IMG/VR virus record: IMGVR_UViG_3300017613_002795
Location: 1 to 21,453 of that record
DNA length: 21,453 nucleotides
Strand: one strand, 5' to 3'
Origin: a virus
The notes below the pieces were generated by a model, which was given only the letters and a program-made list of their open reading frames with translations, had not been told where the DNA came from and made no database searches. How positions within the stretch are numbered: position 1 is the first letter of the stretch; every line of letters begins with the position of its first letter. This document shows, one piece after another, positions 7,369-14,690 of the stretch. Both the position numbers and the translations under genes were made by a program.

Positions 7369-9650
7369 GAGTTCCTTCAGGTGTAACAGACCAATATATC
7401 TATCTTGTTGCAGTAGACGCAACGGATCTCAAGACGCGTGAAACAGGTCTTACCGGATTTACAGTGTATCGGTCACGGGATGGCGCTGCTGCCGCTGCGA
7501 TGACTACGCCGACAGTAAATGAAACGGATGCCACCAACATGCCGGGCGTCTATGAGTTGTTGCTGGATGAGGATACAACTATTGCCGCTGGAAACGATAG
7601 TGAAGAATTTGTTCTGCATATAACTCAAGCGAGTATGGCTCCAGTTACTCGGGTGATCGAACTCTATCGTCCGAAGATTACACAGGGATATACGCTTGGC
7701 GTGGAAAGCGATGGTGATTTGACTAAAGTAAATGCGCTGGATGGGCATACTGCACAAACAGGAGACAATTATGTAAGGATTGGAGCAAATGGCGCTGGTC
7801 TATCTGCGTTGCCGTGGAATTCGTCCTGGGATTCCGAAGTACAAAGTGAGTGTACAGATGCGCTGAATGTCTATGACGGCCCAACCAACTCCGAATTGGT
7901 TGCGGCTTTTACTGAGATAAAGGGTGCAACATGGGCAAGTGCCACAGATACATTGGAAGAAATTCGAGCCCGAGGAGATACCGCATGGAGGACTGCAACG
8001 AGTGTAACGGTTAGCGATAAGACGGGATTTTCACTTGTGGCGGACCAATCCGGCGTAACAGTCGGAACGATTAATTTAATAGCTGGGACGATTGGAACGC
8101 TTGATGCACTTGATACGGCACAAGATTCGCAACACACTACCACACAGGCCAATCAAACTACAATATTAAATCGTATTGGGGCTTTTACTGGGTCTGGAGT
8201 TAACACTGTTCTTGGCTTCTTAAAAGCGTCTCTGTCAAAAGTAGCAACGAATCCTAGTGATTTGGGTGGTACTTATGATGCTGCTACGGATGCGAACGAA
8301 GCCATTCGTGATGAAGGAGATACCAGTTGGGGTTCGAGCGGCACAAATCCTAACGTGTTGCTTACGGCTGAGATTGCAGTTGTTACAGATCAAACACACT
8401 TCACATTAGCCACTGGGAGCACAGAAGACGATGCGTACAAAGATCAGTCAGTTGTGCTCTACGATGATACCAACTCCGATTATCCAAGTATTCGCAAAGC
8501 AACGGCATATACGGGAGCGACGAAAACGCTCACTATCGACAGTGCTCCAGACTTCACTCTCGGGGCAGATGATTCTATTCGTATATTCGTAACAGCTCCG
8601 GGTGCTACTGCACCTACCACATCAGAAAATGCTGCTGCGGTTTGGGGGCTGGCTCGATCTGGAAATTCCAGCGCGGGTTCGTTTGGAGAGGGTGTAGCTA
8701 GCGTGCAGGGTAATGTTACGGGCTCTGTAGGTTCTGTAACGGGGGCAGCTGGCTCTGTTACTGGCAATGTGGGGGGTAATGTAACTGGTTCGGTTGGAAG
8801 TGTAGTAGGTGCTGTTGGTTCTGTAACAGGGGCTGTTGGGAGTGTGACGGGTGCTGTTGGCTCTGTAACGGGTTCAGTTGGTTCAATTGCTGGTGTGTCC
8901 TTTCCAACGAATTTTTCAGACCTTTCAATTACTCTAACTACTGGGCGAGTTGATGTAGCTGCTATTGCAGGAATAGCCCAGACTGCAAATGATAATGGAT
9001 TAGATATTAATACATTAATTACCCAGATTGGTACTGCGGGAAATGGTCTTACTGCGGTTCCATGGAATGCTGCATGGGATTCAGAAGTACAGAGTGAGTG
9101 TAATGATGCTTTAACGACAATTCACTTGGATCATTTGTTTGCGGTAGACTACGATCCCGCAGCTAAACCTGGTGTTGCTACAGCACTATTAAATGAACTG
9201 ATAGAAAACGATGGAGGAATATCTCGCTATACCGCAAATGCCTTGGAGCAGGCACCCTCTGAGGCAGCAGCATTAGCAACAATTGATACCGTAGTGGATG
9301 CAATTAAAGTTGTTACTGACAATTTACCTGATTCCGGGGCTCTTACTAGTTTGGCAACTGCGGCATCCATTACTACATTGAATAATGTATCGACGTTAGA
9401 TATTAATAGTGAAATAGTTGATGCTTTGACTGTAGACACTGTAACACAACCGGGGCAGGGAAGCCCATCTGCCAATCAAACACTAGCTCTGATGGTTGCT
9501 TATCTATACAAAGAATGGAGAAACAAAAAGGATTATAATGGCACTACGAGACAGCTTTATAATGATGGCAGTACTACCGTGGATCAAAAACGAACTACCA
9601 CTGAATCAGGTGGTACTGTGGTGAGTACTGAAGTTACCACCGGGCCATAA
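7365..9650 (+). CDS. Modular repeat-rich appendage protein (761 aa)
   Basis: This is probably a fibre or tail/head appendage subunit. Modules in order are: residues 1-105, a beta domain (DQYIYLVAVDATD to IELYRP) resembling N-terminal domains of other phage appendage proteins; 143-163, a GAGLSALPWNSSWDSEVQSE block; ~200-208, an IRARGDTAW block followed by a beta hairpin domain; 314-322, a second IRDEGDTSW block and another beta domain (to ~420); 449-507, a Gly/Ser/Val/Thr heptad tract; 561-579, a second PWNAAWDSEVQSEC block; then Thr/Asp/Ala-rich helices to ~725, and a polar end containing an RNKKDYNGTTRQLYNDG segment. The doubled blocks show that it grew by internal duplication. It is translationally coupled to the beta-helix gene upstream (ATGA). 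Host binding is plausible but not shown. Confidence 0.72.
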   Translation: MRVPSGVTDQYIYLVAVDATDLKTRETGLTGFTVYRSRDGAAAAAMTTPTVNETDATNMPGVYELLLDEDTTIAAGNDSEEFVLHITQASMAPVTRVIELYRPKITQGYTLGVESDGDLTKVNALDGHTAQTGDNYVRIGANGAGLSALPWNSSWDSEVQSECTDALNVYDGPTNSELVAAFTEIKGATWASATDTLEEIRARGDTAWRTATSVTVSDKTGFSLVADQSGVTVGTINLIAGTIGTLDALDTAQDSQHTTTQANQTTILNRIGAFTGSGVNTVLGFLKASLSKVATNPSDLGGTYDAATDANEAIRDEGDTSWGSSGTNPNVLLTAEIAVVTDQTHFTLATGSTEDDAYKDQSVVLYDDTNSDYPSIRKATAYTGATKTLTIDSAPDFTLGADDSIRIFVTAPGATAPTTSENAAAVWGLARSGNSSAGSFGEGVASVQGNVTGSVGSVTGAAGSVTGNVGGNVTGSVGSVVGAVGSVTGAVGSVTGAVGSVTGSVGSIAGVSFPTNFSDLSITLTTGRVDVAAIAGIAQTANDNGLDINTLITQIGTAGNGLTAVPWNAAWDSEVQSECNDALTTIHLDHLFAVDYDPAAKPGVATALLNELIENDGGISRYTANALEQAPSEAAALATIDTVVDAIKVVTDNLPDSGALTSLATAASITTLNNVSTLDINSEIVDALTVDTVTQPGQGSPSANQTLALMVAYLYKEWRNKKDYNGTTRQLYNDGSTTVDQKRTTTESGGTVVSTEVTTGP
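8709..8885 (+). repeat. Heptad G-S-V-T-G-x-V coding repeat
   Basis: Within the 761-aa gene, residues 449-507 consist of about eight copies of a seven-residue unit G-S-V-T-G-x-V (x = A, S or N), with one extra Gly in the fourth copy. The 21-base units use different synonymous codons (for example GGT TCT GTA ACA, GGG AGT GTG ACG, GGC TCT GTA ACG). The amino-acid pattern is therefore conserved while the DNA has drifted, which suggests protein-level selection rather than a fresh slippage product. Confidence 0.9.
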
Positions 9651-9652
9651 TA

Positions 9653-9868
9653 ATGGCTGTCGACACTGCAGAAAAATTACTATCTCTGCTTGACCATGAT
9701 CTTTGGTTATGCCAATTACCAATTCCAAATGGCGGGTTGGATCAGGGTGATAAACAGCATGTGCTTGGCTTCTATTCGGGGTTATTAGCCAGTGAGGCTA
9801 TTGAACTTGCAAGTGGCTTGCATGTTGTATTTATGTCACAACAGCGTTGTGTGCTGTTATCAGGATAA
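9653..9868 (+). CDS. Small protein of unknown function (71 aa)
   Basis: The gene starts two bases after the stop of the large repeat protein and ends nine bases before the next start. The product has an N-terminal amphipathic helix (TAEKLLSLLDHDLWLCQLPI), a Gly/Asp turn, and a second helical stretch, closing with a hydrophobic strand (HVVFMSQQRCVLLSG). No domain is recognised. The start codon ATG is good but the Shine-Dalgarno signal is weak, so it may depend on coupling to the upstream gene. A chaperone or connector for the neighbouring appendage is one possibility, unsupported beyond position. Confidence 0.6.
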   Translation: MAVDTAEKLLSLLDHDLWLCQLPIPNGGLDQGDKQHVLGFYSGLLASEAIELASGLHVVFMSQQRCVLLSG

Positions 9869-9877
9869 TTACTCTCA

Positions 9878-10198
9878 GTGAACAAAGAAATTACTGCTGG
9901 TAGTGCAAGTACACGAGTATACTTTAGTCTTTACGATTTTGATGAAGCACTGATAGATAGCAGTGCAATTACCACTCTTTCGTATAAGATAACGAATATA
10001 ACTGAAGATGTTACTGTTAGGGCTGAAACTGGAATAATCCCTGTGGTAGCTTCGGGTTATATTTTACTGGAAGCAACCGATACGACTTTGCAAGGGACAG
10101 GTAATAGGGAAACATGTCGATTATGCCTTTTGGTAGATAGTCTCCTCTGGGAAGGTAACACATACTATTTCGATATTGTACAGAGGGGGTGTGTATGA
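9878..10198 (+). CDS. Beta-rich small virion candidate with GTG start (106 aa)
   Basis: There is no ATG in the usable part of this frame, so GTG at 9878 is the likely start, with a weak AGGA (9862-9865) upstream. The sequence alternates strands: ITAGSASTRVYFSLYDFD, a TTLSYKITNI strand, then a loop and an EGNTYYFDIVQRG ending. It reads as a small immunoglobulin-like or beta-sandwich domain, as in phage tail and fibre accessory proteins. The 719-aa protein that starts at 10863 has a similar-looking EGNTYYMDSG segment, which may reflect a shared domain. Its stop overlaps the next start as ATGA. No specific function is recognised. Confidence 0.6.
   Translation: MNKEITAGSASTRVYFSLYDFDEALIDSSAITTLSYKITNITEDVTVRAETGIIPVVASGYILLEATDTTLQGTGNRETCRLCLLVDSLLWEGNTYYFDIVQRGCV
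10182..10189 (+). promoter_or_regulatory. Ribosome binding site of the adaptor-like gene
   Basis: AGAGGGGG lies five bases before the ATG at 10195. This purine-rich site supports the ATG over the GTG at 10189, which would fall at the edge of the site itself. Confidence 0.5.
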
Positions 10199-10863
10199 AT
10201 TTGTTGGAATTGGCTAACGCCTTGCTGCAAGAGGGTGAGAGTTATAGTCAAAGTGATTTTATTCATGCCATTCCTCTTCCCCTCAATGCGCCGAAAGCGC
10301 ATCAGCGTGCAATTGCTTGGATACGGGAAGCATATGAAAAAATTCAACAAAAAAATCAGAATTGGGACTTCCATTGGAATACAGGGGTTTTAATTACGAC
10401 AGAAACAGATACATCAGACTATACTAAAAGTGCAGTGCGAGTAGTCTTGAATAACTCAACTCTTTGCCGAAAGCAGGGGGAAACCGCAGTCTGGCCTATT
10501 ATTCTTCTTGAGTATCAGGTGTGGTTGTCCATGTTTAAAACGACTTGGCCTCAGCTGGCTACTGGAAATCCTCAGTGGCTTTGTCAGTTGCCTAATGGAG
10601 ATTGGCGATTAACGCCATCCCCAGAAAACACCCAAGTATTTGAAGTATTGGGAGATTGGTTTCAGTCTAACCATCAACTGCTGCGAGGAGAGGATGAACC
10701 CCTTTGGCATAAAGACTGGCATAGGCTGATAGTGTGGGAAGCGGCCAAATCTTATTTGGAAGAATACGATGTACCAGCATTGGCTGTACGAATTCAGGAT
10801 AACCTCCCTCCATTAGAGCGGTCATTTTATAATCGGTATTTGCCGGACTTTTGGTGTGCGTAA
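10195..10863 (+). CDS. Putative head-to-tail adaptor, gp4/gp6-like (222 aa)
   Basis: This probably binds under the portal ring and receives the tail. It has the layout of phage head-to-tail adaptors and tail accessory factors: an N-terminal helix, then AHQRAIAWIREAYEKIQQKN leading to WDFHW, a beta part with a conserved-looking QLPNGDWRLTPSPEN stretch, and a final helical region with PLWHKDWHRLIVWEAAKSYLEEYDVP. In such families the D-x-P..W-H..I-V-x-x-A segment precedes the last helix. Length is close to usual. It starts inside the previous stop (ATGA) and ends sharing a base with the next start (TAATG). It could instead be a tail-completion protein of another family. The call is by pattern only. 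Confidence 0.6.
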   Translation: MNLLELANALLQEGESYSQSDFIHAIPLPLNAPKAHQRAIAWIREAYEKIQQKNQNWDFHWNTGVLITTETDTSDYTKSAVRVVLNNSTLCRKQGETAVWPIILLEYQVWLSMFKTTWPQLATGNPQWLCQLPNGDWRLTPSPENTQVFEVLGDWFQSNHQLLRGEDEPLWHKDWHRLIVWEAAKSYLEEYDVPALAVRIQDNLPPLERSFYNRYLPDFWCA

Positions 10864-13022
10864 TGGATCGGTGGCGGGGGCCAATTTTTGGTAAACAGGG
10901 AAAGGGGGCATCAGGACAGGATCTAAATACTGTTATCCGTTTGGAACTTGGTAAATTAGTCAATTTTATGAGGCTGGGCAATGTCAAAGTACATGTTTGG
11001 AAAAAGGAATTGTTTGATGGTACAATTATTCAAGTGGCTGGAAATCTAAATGGCCGAGTTCCAATCCTTAGTGCAGACGTAGAAGTAGGTCAATTGCCAT
11101 TAGAGGGAAATACTTACTACATGGATTCCGGCTTTGTCCAATTATTATCTCCAGATGGTATCATTTGGCAAAATAGTGCAACACGAAGTCTCTATGGAAC
11201 TTATACGACGAATGATTATTTTTCACGATTAAGACCTGAAATTGGTGTGGATAATGGAACAACTCCGCCAAGTTTTGAGGGTGCTAGTAAACAAACAGTG
11301 GTTGAAAGTCAGAAACCTGGAAATTATACAGGAAAATTAAAATGGCTGATTGCTGGACAATATGGATTGAAGGTTAGAGACTCCAGTTTTACTCAACGTA
11401 GTGTGTTTGAACGTGGGTTTCCAGCAAATGCTCGACTGAATGGGGAGGGAATTTACACGGATTCGGATGGATCTTATTGGTATATGGATATAGATGATGG
11501 TGGATTTTCTGGTACTGCAACCCAGCTTTCTACTGAATTACAATCGTTGGTAACGGATGCACGTGCTAATGGGGTGTCTGGAGATACTTTAATCCAGCTT
11601 GAAACCCATGCATTAGCAATTGCAATAAAAACCAATATTACAATACCAATGGTTTTTAGCGGTTTTTCTCCTGTAGGTTTGCCTCTTGGTTATGGATGGC
11701 ATTTTAATGAAACTGGGTCAGAAGCTGTCATTGTTACTCACCAGTCGCAGGGAGGTGATGATAACCTCTATTTGGGACAGAAATATATTGCAGCAATAGT
11801 AAAGACCGGAGACCAATTATCATTTACAATTAGCAAAGCTTCCTCTGTTCTTTGGAAGCCGTCCCCACACGCAGTATTCTGGCAATCAGTGGAAACTTCT
11901 GAAGAAAGAACACATTGCCCCCTGCTTGGAGACGGTGGGGTAGAAGAAGTAGCAGATGTGATTATATATGCTTATTATGATGCAGATGATATTATAGTAG
12001 ATGTTTTATACTCCACTTCGACTGATACTGGTGCAAAAGATCTCGATATGTGTGGAGCTTGGGGGCATAACACTCCAGTAGAGGGTTATAGTGCGGGAGC
12101 TAGAAATTGGGCTTCATGGAGCGGAAATCGAGAAATCAATTCAATTAAAATAAATGGTGAAGAAATAGAATCAAAAGATGGTCTTCGCAGTTATCTGAAA
12201 GTTAGTAGTATTGGCACTTCGACAACAACATGGACTCTTAATGCTCGTAATACTGTCTGTTGCTGGGGGGGCGCTGATCTTATTTATTATACTGGTCCCT
12301 GTTCCACAAGCACCGATGTTTGGCCGGGTTTGTCAGTGGCTCCATGTTATCTGAAAGGTCCCTGCCCCACAGGAGGCAATCTATTTGAGCGCTGTCAAGT
12401 AAGTTATGATCGTATAGATACGACTATGTATTTGACAGCGCAATGGGTAAAAACAAATGGGTTTGAAGGTACGGCTTCATCTATCGCTGTCATTATTCCA
12501 TTTGATTGTGCTAATGGTGTTATAGTAATAAAAGGTGATACGTCTGTTGTTAATCGTTATCAATATGATGGTACTGGACCATCTGGTGGGGTAGTTAGGA
12601 GTAGGCGACTTACTCAATGGGATGCTCTTTGTCATAACATGATTGGAGTCCCCTGTGTTGAATGCGCCAGTACAAGATACCAAGACTCTGGTACTCGCAT
12701 TGTTGGCCTTGTTACGATAGATAATATAACGAATACTACATGGCTGCAAGGATATGAGGCTAATTCTGAGCGCACATTTTTTCATATGCATGGGCACTTT
12801 AAAGAAACTGTTCATGTAGACAGTGCGACCGATGCTTTTATTGGAACAGATTGGGATAGTTGGCTGGCAAAATGGGTGTCTCCTGAGGAATGCGGTGGGT
12901 CTGGGGCTGTAATTTGGCAGGGAATTGGGACGCCCGCAAAGTGTAGTGCCAATCTTGCACTTGCATACGATATTGATGGTGATTTTCCTGAAAGCGCTGA
13001 GGTTGTCATCGGCTGGGCTTAA
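10863..13022 (+). CDS. Large virion protein with Cys-rich C-terminal half (719 aa)
   Basis: The ATG at 10863 overlaps the previous TAA by one base and is preferred to the TTG at 10851. Residues 1-60 hold a basic helical start and a long amphipathic region. Residues 60-340 are beta-rich with EGNTYYMDSGFVQLLSPDG and several Gly/Asp turns, and contain no cysteine. From 352 to the end there are 14 cysteines (352, 397, 466, 467, 480, 495, 501, 511, 549, 590, 598, 601, 677, 694), together with many Trp and Tyr. HMHGH occurs at 641-645. This suggests an extracellular, disulfide- or metal-stabilised host-contact domain. It lies beside the adaptor-like gene. A spike or fibre is the best guess, and no family is recognised. 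Confidence 0.65.
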   Translation: MDRWRGPIFGKQGKGASGQDLNTVIRLELGKLVNFMRLGNVKVHVWKKELFDGTIIQVAGNLNGRVPILSADVEVGQLPLEGNTYYMDSGFVQLLSPDGIIWQNSATRSLYGTYTTNDYFSRLRPEIGVDNGTTPPSFEGASKQTVVESQKPGNYTGKLKWLIAGQYGLKVRDSSFTQRSVFERGFPANARLNGEGIYTDSDGSYWYMDIDDGGFSGTATQLSTELQSLVTDARANGVSGDTLIQLETHALAIAIKTNITIPMVFSGFSPVGLPLGYGWHFNETGSEAVIVTHQSQGGDDNLYLGQKYIAAIVKTGDQLSFTISKASSVLWKPSPHAVFWQSVETSEERTHCPLLGDGGVEEVADVIIYAYYDADDIIVDVLYSTSTDTGAKDLDMCGAWGHNTPVEGYSAGARNWASWSGNREINSIKINGEEIESKDGLRSYLKVSSIGTSTTTWTLNARNTVCCWGGADLIYYTGPCSTSTDVWPGLSVAPCYLKGPCPTGGNLFERCQVSYDRIDTTMYLTAQWVKTNGFEGTASSIAVIIPFDCANGVIVIKGDTSVVNRYQYDGTGPSGGVVRSRRLTQWDALCHNMIGVPCVECASTRYQDSGTRIVGLVTIDNITNTTWLQGYEANSERTFFHMHGHFKETVHVDSATDAFIGTDWDSWLAKWVSPEECGGSGAVIWQGIGTPAKCSANLALAYDIDGDFPESAEVVIGWA

Positions 13023-13046
13023 TGTACCAACTTGAGGATGGGATAG

Positions 13047-13499
13047 ATGTCATCTAAATACACAACTCTGGGGCTTCTACTTAGTGCAGCTACAACTGAG
13101 CTTAATGCATTAGCGGATGATACGGCTGCTGCTGGGTCCATTTATGATAATTCTACTGGTATCCCTCTCGGTAGGGTTGAAGTTTCCTTAGCAGCACAAG
13201 CAACAGCAAGAGACGCTACAGCTCAAGTGTCTTTGTTAATTATTCCAGAGGGAACATCAACTCTGTACGGAGATATTTCAACTCTTCGTACAGCACAAAG
13301 TAATATTGCTGAAACTGTAACTGGGAAGGCCGCTACGTGGCTATTGGATGCAGCTGTTACTGCGAGAGTGTTAGGAATCGATGGAATTCGAGTTCCACAC
13401 GGTAACTTCAAATGGGGATTGCTGAATGAGAGTGGCCAAGCATTAGCTGCTACAGGCAGTACAATTAAAGCAATTCTCTATGGAATCGAAGATGCCTAG
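13047..13499 (+). CDS. Small virion-module protein (150 aa)
   Basis: GAGG (13034-13037) and further purines lie before the ATG. The first half is Ala/Thr-rich and helical (LSAATTELNALADDTAAAG). The second half has beta character, with a strand of LLIIPEGTSTLYGD, then GIDGIRVPHGNFKWGLLNESGQALAATGS and a short end. The VPHGNFKWGLLNESGQA stretch looks like a conserved core that I associate with uncharacterised proteins beside phage tail genes, possibly a tail-fibre connector or decoration protein. Its stop TAG is directly followed by the ATG of the LSD-repeat gene (no gap), so coupling is likely. A named function cannot be given. Confidence 0.62.
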   Translation: MSSKYTTLGLLLSAATTELNALADDTAAAGSIYDNSTGIPLGRVEVSLAAQATARDATAQVSLLIIPEGTSTLYGDISTLRTAQSNIAETVTGKAATWLLDAAVTARVLGIDGIRVPHGNFKWGLLNESGQALAATGSTIKAILYGIEDA

Positions 13500-14690
13500 A
13501 TGTTAGTACTTACTGACAATTTACTGGGCATCGGGATCCCCGATGCAGTACTCACTAATGCTAAGAGAGATTTGGTGGATGGTCTTAGTATATCCGATTC
13601 TCTACCATTTCCAGCTATCAGCCTTGAGGCGGTTGATGGGTTTACTATTTCGGACTCCCTAGCTTTCCCTATCCGGGTTATTGCCTGGGCGGAGCAACTT
13701 GAATTAACTGATGAAGTGTCTCAAGTATTTCTGGGCAGTGCGGAATTCCTAGAGGAGTTAGAGCTATCTGAAAGTTTGGGGTTTGGAAGTCTTCTAGAAT
13801 TTATTGAAACGCTGACATTGAGTGATACAAGTTTTGACAGTATCATAACTGCTGTTATCTTTAGTGATATTATACAATTGTCAGGGACTCTTACTGAATT
13901 ACCAAACTTTGCTCCTACATTTGTATCCGCATTAACTTTATCGGATATTGTTAATTCTAGTAGGGATTTGACACTAGTTGATGGTATTGTGGTAAGTGAC
14001 GTTTTTACTGATATTCTACGGACAATAACAGAAACAGTTGAGAGTTTAATATTATCAGATACTCTCTCAAATGTTCTTGCAATTTTCACATCATTTTCCG
14101 ATGGAGTGGAGTTAAGTGAAGCAGTTACAGTACAGGCTGCATTCAATATCCTATTGAATGACTCTTTACTATGTGGAATGGAAATCACGCTGAATGGTGA
14201 GGAGTATGTAGCTTGGGTATTGAATCCACAGAACAAGGCATTTACTAAATACACTAATTGGCCATTCAATTCTTTTGTTTCATTGGCTCAAAATACTTAT
14301 GGATTATCAGATGAGGGAGTTTCCATACTGGAGGGAAATAATGATGCGGGGCAGAATATCCCTTTCCAGTTATCTTCAGGCTTAATGGATTTTGGTAGCC
14401 CAGAACAAAGTAACCTTCGCCATGCTTATATGGGAGTTGTTTCCGGTGGTGATTTAGTTTTGAAGGTTATTTCAACTGCTGTAGGACAACGGACTGAGGA
14501 CTACTATAGGCTTCGAGGGATGGAGGGCTCTTCAATATTTGAAACGGTTCAATCATTTTCCAATGCTGTACAGGCTCGATTTTGGCGTTTTGAAGTAGAG
14601 AATTTGCGGGGAGCTGATTTGCAATTAGATGGAATTCATTGGCGTGTTGTTAAGCTGAGGCGTAAGGTTGGAGGTAAGGGGAAAGGATAA
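13500..14690 (+). CDS. LSD-repeat protein with phage tail-type C-terminal domain (396 aa)
   Basis: The N-terminal ~220 residues are built from about ten degenerate repeats centred on [LIV]-[ST]-[DEG] at residues 31, 50, 69, 89, 107, 127, 147, 165, 185 and 205 (spacing 18-20). The consensus is roughly [FV]-x-[DE]-x-[LI]-x-[LI]-S-D-[ST]-[LV]. The C-terminal ~170 residues form a separate domain, beginning near GMEITLNGEEYVAWVLNP, with NWPFNSFVSL, Gly-rich turns, YYRLRG, and a terminal ARFWRFEVENLRGAD strand leading to a basic end (KLRRKVGGKGKG). This type of C-terminal domain is one I associate with phage tail structural proteins. The protein sits directly before the nozzle-like gene. An elongated tail or neck appendage is likely, and function is otherwise unknown. 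Confidence 0.7.
   Translation: MLVLTDNLLGIGIPDAVLTNAKRDLVDGLSISDSLPFPAISLEAVDGFTISDSLAFPIRVIAWAEQLELTDEVSQVFLGSAEFLEELELSESLGFGSLLEFIETLTLSDTSFDSIITAVIFSDIIQLSGTLTELPNFAPTFVSALTLSDIVNSSRDLTLVDGIVVSDVFTDILRTITETVESLILSDTLSNVLAIFTSFSDGVELSEAVTVQAAFNILLNDSLLCGMEITLNGEEYVAWVLNPQNKAFTKYTNWPFNSFVSLAQNTYGLSDEGVSILEGNNDAGQNIPFQLSSGLMDFGSPEQSNLRHAYMGVVSGGDLVLKVISTAVGQRTEDYYRLRGMEGSSIFETVQSFSNAVQARFWRFEVENLRGADLQLDGIHWRVVKLRRKVGGKGKG
13572..14159 (+). repeat. Coding LSD repeat array (about ten units)
   Basis: Residues 25-220 of the protein starting at 13500 carry about ten units of 18-20 residues with an alternating hydrophobic strand, then [ST]-[DEG], then a variable loop. DNA copies are divergent, so repeat-finding at nucleotide level would underestimate it. 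The regular period suggests a beta-solenoid or extended fibre rather than a globular fold. Confidence 0.85.

Noticed and set aside
9866-9868. Stop-codon recoding (TAA readthrough) or an alternative genetic code
   Set aside because: TAA, TAG and TGA all end genes cleanly across the window at junctions matched to new starts, so the standard code is the simplest reading.
10851-10862. TTG at 10851 as start of the 719-aa protein
   Set aside because: The ATG at 10863 overlaps the preceding TAA by one base, the junction style used throughout this operon.
10863-13022. Possible diversity-generating retroelement target in the 719-aa protein
   Set aside because: I found no template-repeat copy, no reverse transcriptase gene in the window and no cluster of adenine-derived codons typical of a variable region.
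13721-14269. 182-codon open frame on the - strand
   Set aside because: It lies opposite the LSD-repeat gene, where the repeats keep the antisense frame open. It has no ribosome binding site and no recognisable domain.
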